NCBI GenBank assembly: GCA_022701275.1
Contig: CP031740.1
Coordinates: forward strand, 4,847,001 to 4,911,000
From: Microcoleus vaginatus PCC 9802
GTDB lineage: Bacteria; Cyanobacteriota; Cyanobacteriia; Cyanobacteriales; Microcoleaceae
Direction of reading: 5' to 3'
DNA length: 64,000 nucleotides
Under the pieces are notes generated by a model that saw only the letters and a list, made by a program, of their open reading frames with translations, had not been told where the DNA came from and searched no databases. The stretch's first letter is position 1; each line of letters begins with the position of its first letter. This document shows, one piece after another, positions 35,131-44,400 of the stretch. The position numbers were made by a program, and so were the translations under genes.

Positions 35131-35454
35131 CTATGCGCGACTGGCTGACACCACAGGAATTTTTTCTGTGGTAGCTTCCAACATCACCTTTAAGCTGGGA
35201 AACAAGAAATGATTCTCTTCTACGTATTGGGCTCCAAATAAACCTTTTTCAGCCCAGAAGTATCTGTCAGTGGTATGCTCGTTACGCTTGACTAACAGCA
35301 AAGCTGGGGGAGCAATGCCTTCAGCATGGATGAACTTGCGAGCGGCTGTTACGGGTTTATCTTCGCCGCTCTCGATGCTATATTGAGGCACACACTCTAA
35401 AATTCTGCGTCCTTCTTGTCGGCGGCGACTCTTGCGTTTGCGTCTCCTGGCCAA
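35131..35454 (-). CDS. DUF3155 family protein (TTG start)
   Basis: A conserved cyanobacterial protein of 107 residues and unknown function. The N-terminus (M)ARRRKRKSRRRQEGRRILE is strongly basic and may bind nucleic acid. It is followed by the highly conserved core YSIESGEDKPVTAARKFIHA, PPALLLVKRNEHTTDRYFWA and EKGLFGAQYVEENHFLFPSL. The start is TTG at 35454, supported by a strong AGGAGG 8 bp upstream and by the absence of any ATG before the conserved block. It is predicted cytoplasmic and stands alone. Confidence 0.85.
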   Translation of the reverse strand: MARRRKRKSRRRQEGRRILECVPQYSIESGEDKPVTAARKFIHAEGIAPPALLLVKRNEHTTDRYFWAEKGLFGAQYVEENHFLFPSLKVMLEATTEKIPVVSASRA

Positions 35455-35462
35455 TTTCTTTA

Positions 35463-35468
35463 CCTCCT
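35463..35468 (-). promoter_or_regulatory. Strong Shine-Dalgarno AGGAGG deciding a TTG start
   Basis: On the minus strand the sequence reads GAGGAGGTAAAGAAATTGGC. AGGAGG lies 8 bases before the TTG at 35454. This is one of the strongest such sites noticed in the window and fixes the start of the DUF3155 gene. Confidence 0.8.
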
Positions 35469-35469
35469 C

Positions 35470-35843
35470 TGTGAGCAGACAGTATGAGCAGACAGGTTGT
35501 AATGATAGCTACCAAATCCGAGGTCAGTATATCCGTTCTCGCTCAAAAGTTCAACTGTTTTTAATATATCGACATAATCTTAACATTCGTGCCGATCGAC
35601 AAAAATGTAGCGGTTGTGGTAGGGTGGGCCGCAAGTTCCGGCGAGAGCCAAGCTTGGGGATCGGTGGAAACTACGCGGACGGCGATGCGGGGCAATTTTG
35701 GTTCATGAAAGCCCCATGCCTTCAACATAGCTGCCTTCTATTAAAGGGATGAAACCTGAAATCTAGAAGTGTCTCATCAGTAATCGGTGGTCGATCATTT
35801 GTAATTTACTTAGAATTCCGTTAGATATCTTAATGTGGCGCTC
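35470..35843. other. Intergenic region, divergent promoter space
   Basis: A gap of about 370 bp between divergent DUF3155 and GAF-kinase genes. Both promoters must lie here; none was identified confidently. The short plus-strand frame 35432-35752 has no family features. Confidence 0.4.
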
Positions 35844-37235
35844 ATGTTAATGCCAGCCAGTTCAGAATTTGTCAAACTTTGCCGCTCGCAGGTGGCCATC
35901 GCCGTTAGTTTGGGAGCGAAATTCAGCGCGGTATACCTGACACAAGAGTTGGTAGAAGGCAGCGAAGCAAAGTTAGTGCAGATCGCAGTTTACCCAGAAA
36001 CCTCAGCCGAATCGGAAGAAAATCAGGGGTTGAGGTTACAATCTTCCGAAAGCTCGACAGTGAAACCGGTACCGCGACTGCTGGCGCCGCCTGTTCTGGC
36101 GGAAGAATCGACGGTAGGGGCGATCGCACCCGAGCGACTTCCGGGTAAGGAGCGCAGTTCCCATCAGTGTCAAGGCCCGGAGAATGTGTGGCAGCAGCGC
36201 AGGCAAATTGTGACGCCTCTGATACACGAGGGAGCTGTAATGGGACTCCTAGTCAGCGGTAGGCAAGACAGGCCTTGGAACGAGCGAGAGGAGGCTCAGA
36301 TACAACAAATTGCTCGCACCTTAGCCCTAGCCTGCATTTTAGACCAGCGATCGCAGTGGATGCAGCAGGAATTGGGTACGAGTCGGCAAATCCAGGCTCA
36401 GGTTTACGACACGATGCACAATTTGCTGCACCAGTTCAAAAGTCCGCTGACAGCGTTGCGAACTTTTGGCAAGTTGTTAGCGCGGCGGCTGGTACCGGAA
36501 GACAAAAACCGCAATGTGGCTTTTAGTATTGTCCGAGAGAGCGATCGGCTCCAAGAGTTGCTGGGCCAGTTCGATCGAACCGTTGACACCGGCGAAGCAC
36601 ATCTAAAACTGCGATCGGGCACTTCAGAAAAAGCAATCTCCAACGTGGAATCAATCCGGCATTCTCCTCTTTCGCTGTCACCTGCTGCCAATTTGCAGGA
36701 ATCCTGTTTTGTGGCAGAAGTCTTAAAACCGCTGTTAATTTCCGCCGAAGCGATGGCATCTGAAAGGAATCTGAAATTGGTAGCCGACCTAGAGGCGGAT
36801 TTGCCACCAGTCCGGGCGAACGATCGAGCTTTGCGCGAGGTTTTGAGCAATTTAATTGACAATGCTTTGAAATATACCCCTGCCGGCCGCCAAATTTATA
36901 TTAAAGTAAGGTACAAAGCAGCGGATGGCGATCGGGCAGGATACAGCCAATTGCCTGCCATAGCAGTTGCAGTCAGCGACACTGGTTCCGGCATTCCCCC
37001 CCAGGATTTAGAGCATTTATTTGAGCGGCACTACCGGGGAGAAAAAGCGCAGACCGAAATTCCTGGCACAGGATTGGGTTTGGCGATCGCCCGGGATTTA
37101 GTCCGCCAAATGCAAGGAGAAATAGAAGTATTTTCCCCAGTCAATCCTGAATGGCTGCCCTCTGCAGAAACTAATTTATTATATCCAACGGATCGTGGCA
37201 CTACCTTTGTGGTTTGGCTACCAGTGAATAATTAA
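35844..37235 (+). CDS. GAF-domain sensor histidine kinase
   Basis: A soluble kinase of 463 residues. The N-terminal domain (about 5-170; PASSEFVKLCRSQVAIAVSL, GAVMGLLVSGRQDRPWNERE) is GAF-like. The kinase core has an atypical H-box, NLLHQFKSPLTALRTFGKLL, where His-Gln-Phe replaces the usual His-Glu-Leu, then LREVLSNLIDNALKYTP, DTGSGIPPQ, FERHYRG and GTGLGLAI. The GAF-kinase layout and H-box resemble Hik2/chloroplast sensor kinase-type proteins, but orthology is not established. The ATG at 35844 is chosen over the GTG at 35835. A membrane-protein gene follows 28 bp downstream, probably in one operon. No receiver gene is adjacent. Confidence 0.87.
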   Translation: MLMPASSEFVKLCRSQVAIAVSLGAKFSAVYLTQELVEGSEAKLVQIAVYPETSAESEENQGLRLQSSESSTVKPVPRLLAPPVLAEESTVGAIAPERLPGKERSSHQCQGPENVWQQRRQIVTPLIHEGAVMGLLVSGRQDRPWNEREEAQIQQIARTLALACILDQRSQWMQQELGTSRQIQAQVYDTMHNLLHQFKSPLTALRTFGKLLARRLVPEDKNRNVAFSIVRESDRLQELLGQFDRTVDTGEAHLKLRSGTSEKAISNVESIRHSPLSLSPAANLQESCFVAEVLKPLLISAEAMASERNLKLVADLEADLPPVRANDRALREVLSNLIDNALKYTPAGRQIYIKVRYKAADGDRAGYSQLPAIAVAVSDTGSGIPPQDLEHLFERHYRGEKAQTEIPGTGLGLAIARDLVRQMQGEIEVFSPVNPEWLPSAETNLLYPTDRGTTFVVWLPVNN

Positions 37236-37263
37236 CGCACTCTATTGCTTAGAGACATTTTTT

Positions 37264-37956
37264 ATGAAGCATCTGCCTTTATTGGATCAAATTCCCAACT
37301 TTTCAAATTCTTTAGAATTTTTTAAAAAAAAGTTTTTGTGTGTCCCGTTTTTAGCTGCTTTCAACACTCTGACTGTCCTGATTCTAGTCGCCCTGAGCCT
37401 ATACGCCAAACTCAACAACCAGGGAGACGCAGTTGAACGCCTGTTTAGCGATCCTTTTAATTTCTGGTTCCCTTACGAAGGCATTCTAACCGGAGTTTCC
37501 GAAATCCTCTGGTGTACGCCAGTCGCAATTTGTGCATTTACTTTCGGAGTGTTGCGCCAAAAAGAGCTGCGGAGTCGATCGGGGATATTCTTATTTTTTA
37601 GTGCTTTACTACTCGGAGCCTTTTTCCTGGATGACAGGTTTCGGATGACTTTGATTCTTTCTCGGTTGGGCATATCTATCAAATTTATTTATTTGTGTTA
37701 TGGTACGGCTGTTTTCCTTTACGGAGTTAAGTTTTGGCGATACATCAAAACCACTCCTTACCTGCCATTAGTCGCAGCATTCTTCTTGTTTGCTATCTCA
37801 CGGTTTGAGGATATTTTTGTGTCTCAAAGTCTAGGAGTACACGCGATGTTAGAAGATGGGACTAAATTATTAGCTCTTCTGAATTTATCGCTGTATTTTT
37901 GGCACATATGTCATCAAGAAATCGGGCGGCATTTACGGCAAAGCGAAAAGCGTTGA
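37264..37956 (+). CDS. Multi-pass membrane protein, unknown function
   Basis: A 230-residue protein with five or six hydrophobic helices (about 30-48, 72-100, 108-122, 135-152, 160-175, 195-212) and short polar loops; basic ends (KHLPLLDQIP..., RHLRQSEKR). No family was recognised. It follows the GAF kinase by 28 bp and could provide a membrane-linked partner for it, an inference from spacing. The TGA stop at 37954-37956 lies inside the 9-bp target duplication of the IS element that begins at 37961, so the insertion left the reading frame intact. Confidence 0.7.
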   Translation: MKHLPLLDQIPNFSNSLEFFKKKFLCVPFLAAFNTLTVLILVALSLYAKLNNQGDAVERLFSDPFNFWFPYEGILTGVSEILWCTPVAICAFTFGVLRQKELRSRSGIFLFFSALLLGAFFLDDRFRMTLILSRLGISIKFIYLCYGTAVFLYGVKFWRYIKTTPYLPLVAAFFLFAISRFEDIFVSQSLGVHAMLEDGTKLLALLNLSLYFWHICHQEIGRHLRQSEKR

Positions 37957-37960
37957 TCCC

Positions 37961-39232
37961 CTGACGGGGTGACAACCCCGTCAAAACATTGATAAAATCA
38001 AGGACATAGCTCTCATACCCCTCTGAAAAAATGGTAGTTTATTACGCCTAATTCTCATTAATTCACTAATAATATCTTGACAAAATTCCATTCCAACCGC
38101 CCAACAGTGACCATATAATCCAATCCAAAAACTACTATGGCGACGTATCGAGCGCCCGCACTCAGTTAACCTAGCCACATATTTTTGCACTCCCATTGCC
38201 TTGATTTTTTGACCTTGTACGAGCGCACAAGTGTAGGCGAGCGCTATCAATAATATTAAACTGCTTAATCGCTGGTTATTAGCGTGGCTTTTCTCGCTTA
38301 TTATAACCACCTGTTTTACAATCTTTAAACATCGCTTCAATTCCACTGCGACATTTGAAAGTCTCGATCGATTGCCGTAAATTCCCAACATTCGTCAAAA
38401 GATACCAAGCTTCATCCTCCTGGCACCCCCGATATTTGCGCCGCCAATAACCCGCAATATCAAAGTTCCCAAATCCTTTTTGTTTGGTAACTTTTATCTC
38501 TGATAAATAAAAGCTGGTTCCCGGCACTAAACCCATGTCAGACAAGCGGATGTAATCTGAACTTTCCTTTTGGATATACCGCTCTTGTTTGACTCTCAGA
38601 ATAAACTTTACTTGTTTCTGACAGAGCCAGGATGCGAGCTTGACGCTACCAAATTCCCGATCGCCCAATACAATCACTTCATAATCTGATAGTAACTCTA
38701 AAACAGGAGTGATTAGAGCTTTTTGTTCGTCAATATTACTACATCCTCTCTTGTCTAGCAGTTGCCAGTATAAAGGGATACTTCGTTTTTCCAAAACCAG
38801 GCTAAGCATAAATACATTATGAGTCCGCCCGAAGAGTCCGATCGATGACGAGTTTCAAAGGTTTAGATTTCTGAAACTTAGCTTTCAAGATTTCTTTAAC
38901 CAGCGGAAACCACAGACTTTCTATTTTGAGGCAGTCTAATTGCAGAAATCTTTGTAAGCTGCGCCTTCGACTCTCAAATTGAATTGGGTAAGGCCTATTG
39001 AAGCCAATAATTCAATGCTAACTTGTTTATGGCTTTGTAAGATATATACCAAAGACTTGAGTGTATGGTATTGGGCCGGTTTGAGTTGTTTTTCTAGATG
39101 GTTTTGGTAAAATTGAGGAAACATAATTATGTAGATGGGGACACTTAAACAATTCTGACCCCATCTTTTTTTAGCTCAAGTTGACCAAATCCGCCACCAG
39201 TGGGACTTTTGACGGGGTTGTCACCCCGTCAG
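37961..39232. mobile_element. IS4-family-like insertion sequence, 1,272 bp, with 9-bp target duplication
   Basis: Perfect 26-bp terminal inverted repeats lie at 37961-37986 (CTGACGGGGTGACAACCCCG then TCAAAA) and 39207-39232. Each repeat is itself palindromic (GACGGGGT/ACCCCGTC). The target duplication GTTGATCCC is at 37952-37960 and 39233-39241. The intact ends and duplication suggest a fairly recent insertion, yet the transposase inside is broken in several places. The insertion falls directly at the end of the upstream membrane-protein gene. Length, 9-bp duplication and transposase type fit the IS4 family. Confidence 0.9.
37981..39124 (-). pseudogene. Frameshifted DDE transposase (IS4 family-like)
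   Basis: Pieces in three frames join into one transposase. MFPQFYQNHLEKQLKPAQYH (start 39124) runs to about 38936, then LQLDCLKIESLWFPLVKEI and KPLKLVIDRT in a second frame (about 38930-38845). Next comes FGRTHNVFMLSLVLEKRS through LGDREFGSVKLASWLCQKQV to FKCRSGIEAMFKDCKTGGYN (about 38840-38295), and SEKSHANNQRLSSLILLIAL to the C-terminus at 37981. Catalytic residues are visible: Asp in VIDRT, Asp in LGDREF, and the R-E-K of a YREK-type motif with Tyr changed to Phe. At least three frameshifts make it non-functional unless a full transposase acts in trans. Confidence 0.85.
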
Positions 39233-39254
39233 GTTGATCCCCTCAATGATATTA

Positions 39255-39464
39255 CTACAAAAAAAGCCGTTTCTGAATTAGGGTATCACTAAGCAACGCC
39301 GGCGATCGCATAAAACCAAAATAATCTCTTTGATTTTGATAGGGCATTGGAAGATCAGCAAATTTTAGAGAGTAAATTAATAATCGGATGGAATGTCTGA
39401 GCAACTTGTTGCCTGATTTAGAATAACAAAAAGTTTTGCCTGTCAAACGAGCTATCAGGATGTG
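39255..39464 (-). pseudogene. IS1-family transposase remnant, C-terminal part
   Basis: The open frame reads HILIARLTGKTFCYSKSGNK then LLRHSIRLLIYSLKFADLPM, matching the C-terminal end of cyanobacterial IS1-type transposases (RLHRKTLCYSKS...YSIRLLLHYLKF). A stop lies directly upstream (39465-39467) and the rest of the gene is gone. The last 25 codons (QNQRDYFGFMRSPALL...) have no IS1 counterpart. It lies just right of the IS4-like element. Confidence 0.75.
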
Positions 39465-39467
39465 TTA

Positions 39468-39865
39468 ATCTTTTATTTACGCGCTCAACAATTCAGCAAC
39501 CCCCTAATTGATGTATCACCGGGTTCATAGGCTTTAACTATTTTTTTACGAAACTCGATCGAATAAAGTGTTATTTGATCCGCTTATCTACTGAATGCAG
39601 TGTACTACATATACATGGAATAGGCTGTATTTTTAGGGCACAGTGGGTAACGCCTCGGAAGAGATTGTTAAAAAATATATTGGAAACCCACACAATTAAG
39701 TTAGAAGAAGGTGGCTTTAGCCACAAGGCCTAGCCCGACTTTTGAAGGGGTGGACTTGCTGGGCGAAAAAAGTGTGTCATAATTCAGATTAATTAGCAAT
39801 TAGCACTTACCCTGTTTTTATGAAACTGAAAACAGCTATACGATCAATTCAGCCCGATGAATTTT
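39468..39865. other. Intergenic region left of the kinase block
   Basis: A gap of about 400 bp with no gene. GTGGCTTTAGCCAC at 39711-39724 is a 14-bp hairpin palindrome followed by AAGGCC, without a T-run. It may be a weak terminator for the minus-strand kinase operon or a dispersed repeat. Confidence 0.4.
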
Positions 39866-41398
39866 CTAGGTCATAGCTAGCGCAAGATTGGTTACTATAC
39901 AGATAGTAGGTATCTCAATAATAAACTGCGTTCCCTCCTCTGGCGTAGAAATACAATCCAATTGACCGCAGTGTTTTTCTAGCAGAATTTTTTTGCTGAT
40001 AGACAATCCCATGCCTGTACCTTTTCCTATTGGTTTAGTAGTAAAAAATGGAGTGAAAAGTTTAGCACGAACTTTCTCGGTCATGCCAGCGCCATTATCG
40101 GCAATTGTTACCCGAATGCCTGAACCCGTGCTAATGTTCTCCTGCGAACTACCCGGTATGACTTCAGTACGAATCAAAATCTGCGGTTGAAAAACTTTAC
40201 CATCTTCTCTACTTACCCGCTCTTCTAAAGCATCTATAGCATTCGCTAAAAGGTTCATAAACACCTGATTAAGCTGACCTGCATAACAGGTCACAAGCGG
40301 CAATGGACTATAGTCTTTAATCACATCAATAGCAGGGCGATCTGCCCTAGCTTTTAGTCGGTGCTGTAAGATCATCAAACTGCTATTAATCCCTTCGTGG
40401 ATATCTACTGATTTGATTTCGGTTTCATCCAACCGCGAAAAATTGCGTAGAGACTGCACAATCATACGAATGCGGTCGATGCCTAACTGCAAGGAAGAAA
40501 GCAACTTTGGCAAATCGTCCATGATAAATGACAACTCTCCATCTTCTATTGCCTGGAGAATTTCTGCTTCGGGTTGCGGGTAATGCCGTTGGTAGAGATT
40601 TAACATATAGATGAGTTCTTTAATATAATCTTTGGCATAGGAGACATTGCCGTAAATAAAGTTAACCGGATTGTTAATTTCATGAGCGACACCTGCAACT
40701 AATTGACCAAGACTAGACATTTTTTCACTTTGAACTAGCTGGAGTTGTGTGTCTTGCAGTTCTTGGACAAAATGCTCTAAGGCAAGAGCTTTTTGGTGTT
40801 CTTTTTCTTCACTGATACGCAGTGCTTTTTCTACTTGTTCGCGCCGCTCTATTTCTGACTGCAATTTATGACCTAGACAAAAACTTCTCAAAGCTGTTAG
40901 CACTGTAGTATATAGCTTTGATGTCGTTAATTCAGTTTTAGTTTTATAGTCATTAATATCGTAATTGATAATAATACTTTTTTCGGGGACTTGGCCGGGT
41001 TGACCGGTGCGTAAAATAATTCGCACTAACTGATTCCCTAACACTTGGCGGACATATTTCACAAACTCTAAGCCAGCATCATCCGTTTCCATGATTACAT
41101 CAAGCAGGATGATAGCCACATCAGGATGTTCTTGAATTAACTCTTTAGCTTCCTTAGCAGAATAAGCATTAATAAATTTTAAAGATTTATTTTCATAAAC
41201 AAACTTTCTTAAGGCAATATCGGTAGCTGTGTGAACTTGAGCCTCATCATCTACAATCAAAATTTTCCAGCTCTCGGTCGGAGAATCTTCTGATACTTCA
41301 TCGGCAAAAAATAACTCTTCATCTGAGTTAACTTCATCGGCAAATAACACTTCTTCAGATGATTTTTCCTTTGAAAAGCCGTAAATATTCTTGTCCAT
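39866..41398 (-). CDS. Response-regulator/histidine-kinase hybrid (REC-HisKA-HATPase)
   Basis: A soluble 510-residue protein. An acidic leader with a doubled LFADEV/FFADEV motif (about 18-35) precedes a receiver (about 42-165; VDDEAQVHTA, acceptor Asp in IILLDVIMETDDAG). A coiled coil (about 180-225) leads into HisKA with SLGQLVAGVAHEINNPVNF and HATPase (NQVFMNLLANAIDALEE, DNGAGMTEK, GKGTGMGLSI). Its input is phosphorylation, so it probably acts mid-relay. The ATG at 41398 has AGGTGAG upstream. The gene follows the HstK-type gene by 43 bp on the same strand, so the pair is likely an operon, with HstK upstream. The last residues (CIVTNLALAMT) run past the usual kinase end. Confidence 0.9.
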   Translation of the reverse strand: MDKNIYGFSKEKSSEEVLFADEVNSDEELFFADEVSEDSPTESWKILIVDDEAQVHTATDIALRKFVYENKSLKFINAYSAKEAKELIQEHPDVAIILLDVIMETDDAGLEFVKYVRQVLGNQLVRIILRTGQPGQVPEKSIIINYDINDYKTKTELTTSKLYTTVLTALRSFCLGHKLQSEIERREQVEKALRISEEKEHQKALALEHFVQELQDTQLQLVQSEKMSSLGQLVAGVAHEINNPVNFIYGNVSYAKDYIKELIYMLNLYQRHYPQPEAEILQAIEDGELSFIMDDLPKLLSSLQLGIDRIRMIVQSLRNFSRLDETEIKSVDIHEGINSSLMILQHRLKARADRPAIDVIKDYSPLPLVTCYAGQLNQVFMNLLANAIDALEERVSREDGKVFQPQILIRTEVIPGSSQENISTGSGIRVTIADNGAGMTEKVRAKLFTPFFTTKPIGKGTGMGLSISKKILLEKHCGQLDCISTPEEGTQFIIEIPTICIVTNLALAMT

Positions 41399-41441
41399 TG
41401 CTGCTCACCTTTCTGTGTTACTGATGTTTGGATTTAGGAAA

Positions 41442-44400
41442 CTAGGGTTGTGAATCGATTTGGAGGGGTAGCTTAATAATAAATTTGGTGCCTACTCCGA
41501 GCTCACTTTTACATTCTATTTCACCCAGAAGTTTTTGGGTAACTAAATTGTAGACAATATGCAATCCCAACCCGCTACCACCCTGACCGCGTTTAGTAGT
41601 AAAGAATGGCTCGAAAATTTTACTTAAATTTTCAGGGGGAATGCCTTGACCATCATCGGAATATTCAAATCTAACTCGATTGCCCTCTTGCTGACAATCA
41701 AAAGCCAGCTTTCCAGTAGCGCCCGGTTCGTAAGCGTGAATCAGAGAGTTCATCAGTAAATTTGTGACAACTTGGGATAAAGCACCTGGATAAGAATCTA
41801 TGGCAATCTTGGTGTCTCCTTTAATTTCGATCGAATGTTTGCTATTTCTCAATTTTGGTTTTAATTGGATTAAAATTTCATCCAGATAATTTCTGACGCC
41901 GAAAGTTCGTCGTTCTTCGCTAGAGCGATCGACTGCCACTTCTTTAAAGCTCCGAATCAACGCTGCTGCCTGATTTAGATTAGTTAGAAGAGAGTTGCTG
42001 CTAGTGGTGGCTATCTCTAAAAATTCTTCGAGTTCCGAGCGTTTCATTTTGCCACTGTTATAAGTAGAAGCAAATTCTGTAGTATGTTCTGCTAAAGCTG
42101 ACGCAACGGTGACACCAACGCCGATGGGAGTATTAATTTCGTGGGCGACGCCTGCAACTAATCCTCCCAGCGATGCCATTTTTTCTGCTTCCACTAGCTT
42201 ACTTTGAGTAGCTTTTAAGTTATCTAAGGCGTTAGATAATTCGTGGGTGCGATCGCTGACTAATTGCTCTAAGTTTTGATTGAACTCCTGCAAGTTATTG
42301 TAGAGTTGGGCATTTTCAATGGAAATGGCTATTTGGGCCGATAACAATTTTAACAGTTCTAGTCTATCTGTAGTGAAAGCTCCTTCTGTGAGGTTATTTT
42401 CTAGGTAAAGAATGCCTGTCAGTTTGCAGGAGTGCAGCAGAGGTGTGCAGAGAATCGATTTGGGTTGAGTGGCTGCTATATAAGGATCGCGGGTAAATTG
42501 TCCCTCTTGGGTGGCGTTATTTAAAACTACGTTTTCCTGGGTGCGGATGACGTAGTGGGCGATCGCACTTGCGAGTTTTGGCGTTTCCCCAGAAGCTGCT
42601 TCTGCATTGAGGGGATGCGAGCGCAGCACGCTAATTTCATCCTCGTTCACGGAACCTTCAGCCTCGATGGCCCAGTTTCCTGCTTTTTCTAAAATTAAAA
42701 ATCCTTTTTGGGCGCCTGCATTTTCGATGGCAATTTTCATCAATCTTTCTAGTAGCTTACTCAAAACTATTTCACCTGAAATTGCTTGGGAAGCTTTCAT
42801 TACTGTGGCTAAATCTAGCGTTTCTCCCAAATTAGTGCTAGTGGTAGTAGGCGTGGTAGTTGTTTTTCGGTTAGCTTTTGTTTGAGTTGTTGTCTTGGCT
42901 GATGTTCGAGTTAGTAATTGGGGGTATTTTTCTTCTAAATGCTCGACTTTAGCTACAGCACCCCAAACTTGGTAGCTATAATGAGCGTTTTGCATATAAA
43001 CTTGGGCGATCGTTTCTTTACCCCATGACAGGTAGAATTTGGCAGCAAGTTCGTGAGCAAGTGCTTCCTCGTTGATATACTCGTTTTCTTTGGCAAGGGC
43101 AATAGCCTTGTCGTACATCTCAATCGCTTCTATTTTTTCGTCTAAAACCCGATGCCGTTCTGCCTCTACTAGATAGAATTTGTGCAGATAATTCATTGGA
43201 GCATGATGCGCCCAGTTCTGCATTTTTTCTTGATTAGCTTTTACTCTGTCAAGAATACCCTCTTGCTCTGACTGTGGAGTATCATAATACACCGCGAACC
43301 TTACTAAAGAATCGTAAAAATGGAAGACAGGAACAACGGGCATTCCTACCATTGCATCTAAATACTTCTCTATTCTAGCAGTATTCTCAATTGCTTCCGA
43401 GTAATTTTCCAACCAATAACAAAGTAAAATTTTATTCAAATATATGTATGCAACTCCCACTTTGTCGTTTGCTTGCTCGTACAATGGCAACTTCAGATCC
43501 TCATCGCAGGCTTCACCCTTTAGAAGGAAGGGATTTTCACTTTTTCCCAGCAAGTTTAAGGTAGTCTGCCAATAGGTTTCTATATAATTAAGCGCTGTTT
43601 TTTGCTTGATTTTATGAGCAGCATCTCTGTAAGTTCCCATCTCTTTTTCAAGGACAGTCAGTTCTTTGCCGCTAAAGTAAGCGAAATAGGAGTACACCAT
43701 TAAACCATAGCCTGCATATTCTAAATCTCCCGTCTCCAGTCCGCTAGAGTAAACTGATACTAAAGGCTCTAAGGTTTCTCTCAGATTCTCTTTGCAATGT
43801 CGGATAAATAGATTTACTATGAAGGCTGTCTTGGCTTTGATTTCTTGAGCATTTAACTTGGAGACTAGACTTAAAGCTAATTGACCGAACTGATAACCTG
43901 AGTCAATATCTCCTAAAACTCCACAAAGAAGAAAACCATAATTGGCATAGGCAAAGGGAGAAACGGAAGCATTGCCATATTGGACGGATAAATCTACTTG
44001 TTTGCATACCGTCAAGGGCAACAGTGCAGGAGCAACAATGTATGCAGGAGCAAAGATACTTGATAAAAGTTTCATGGCTGCTAGTTTATACGGATCGCTC
44101 ATTTGAGGCAAGTCAATTAAATCCTCAATTCGCTTCCCGTTCAAAATTGTCGCAGTTTCCCCTACTGCCTGCCCAATATCTGACGGGTTCGGCTCTTGGG
44201 GAAACTCCACCCCTAACAGCTTTAAAACTTGTAGCGCTGTATTAACGGCTTCTAGCACCCTGTTCTGTCCCACGTAAGCTTGAATCTGGACTTCATACAC
44301 TTTTACTGTGTCCAGTAGCGTTTTAGCGCAGTTTTGCACCCTCTCAACAAATCTCAGCATTACTTCAAAATCACCGCTCAAAAAAGCTGTCTCTGCTGCT

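Noticed and set aside
34970-35212. 80-codon plus-strand frame
   Set aside because: Overlaps the 3' end of DUF3155 antisense and shows no family features.
38279-38391. Programmed frameshift between the two 3' transposase frames
   Set aside because: The junction needs a +1 shift and two other frame breaks exist upstream, so random decay is more likely than recoding.
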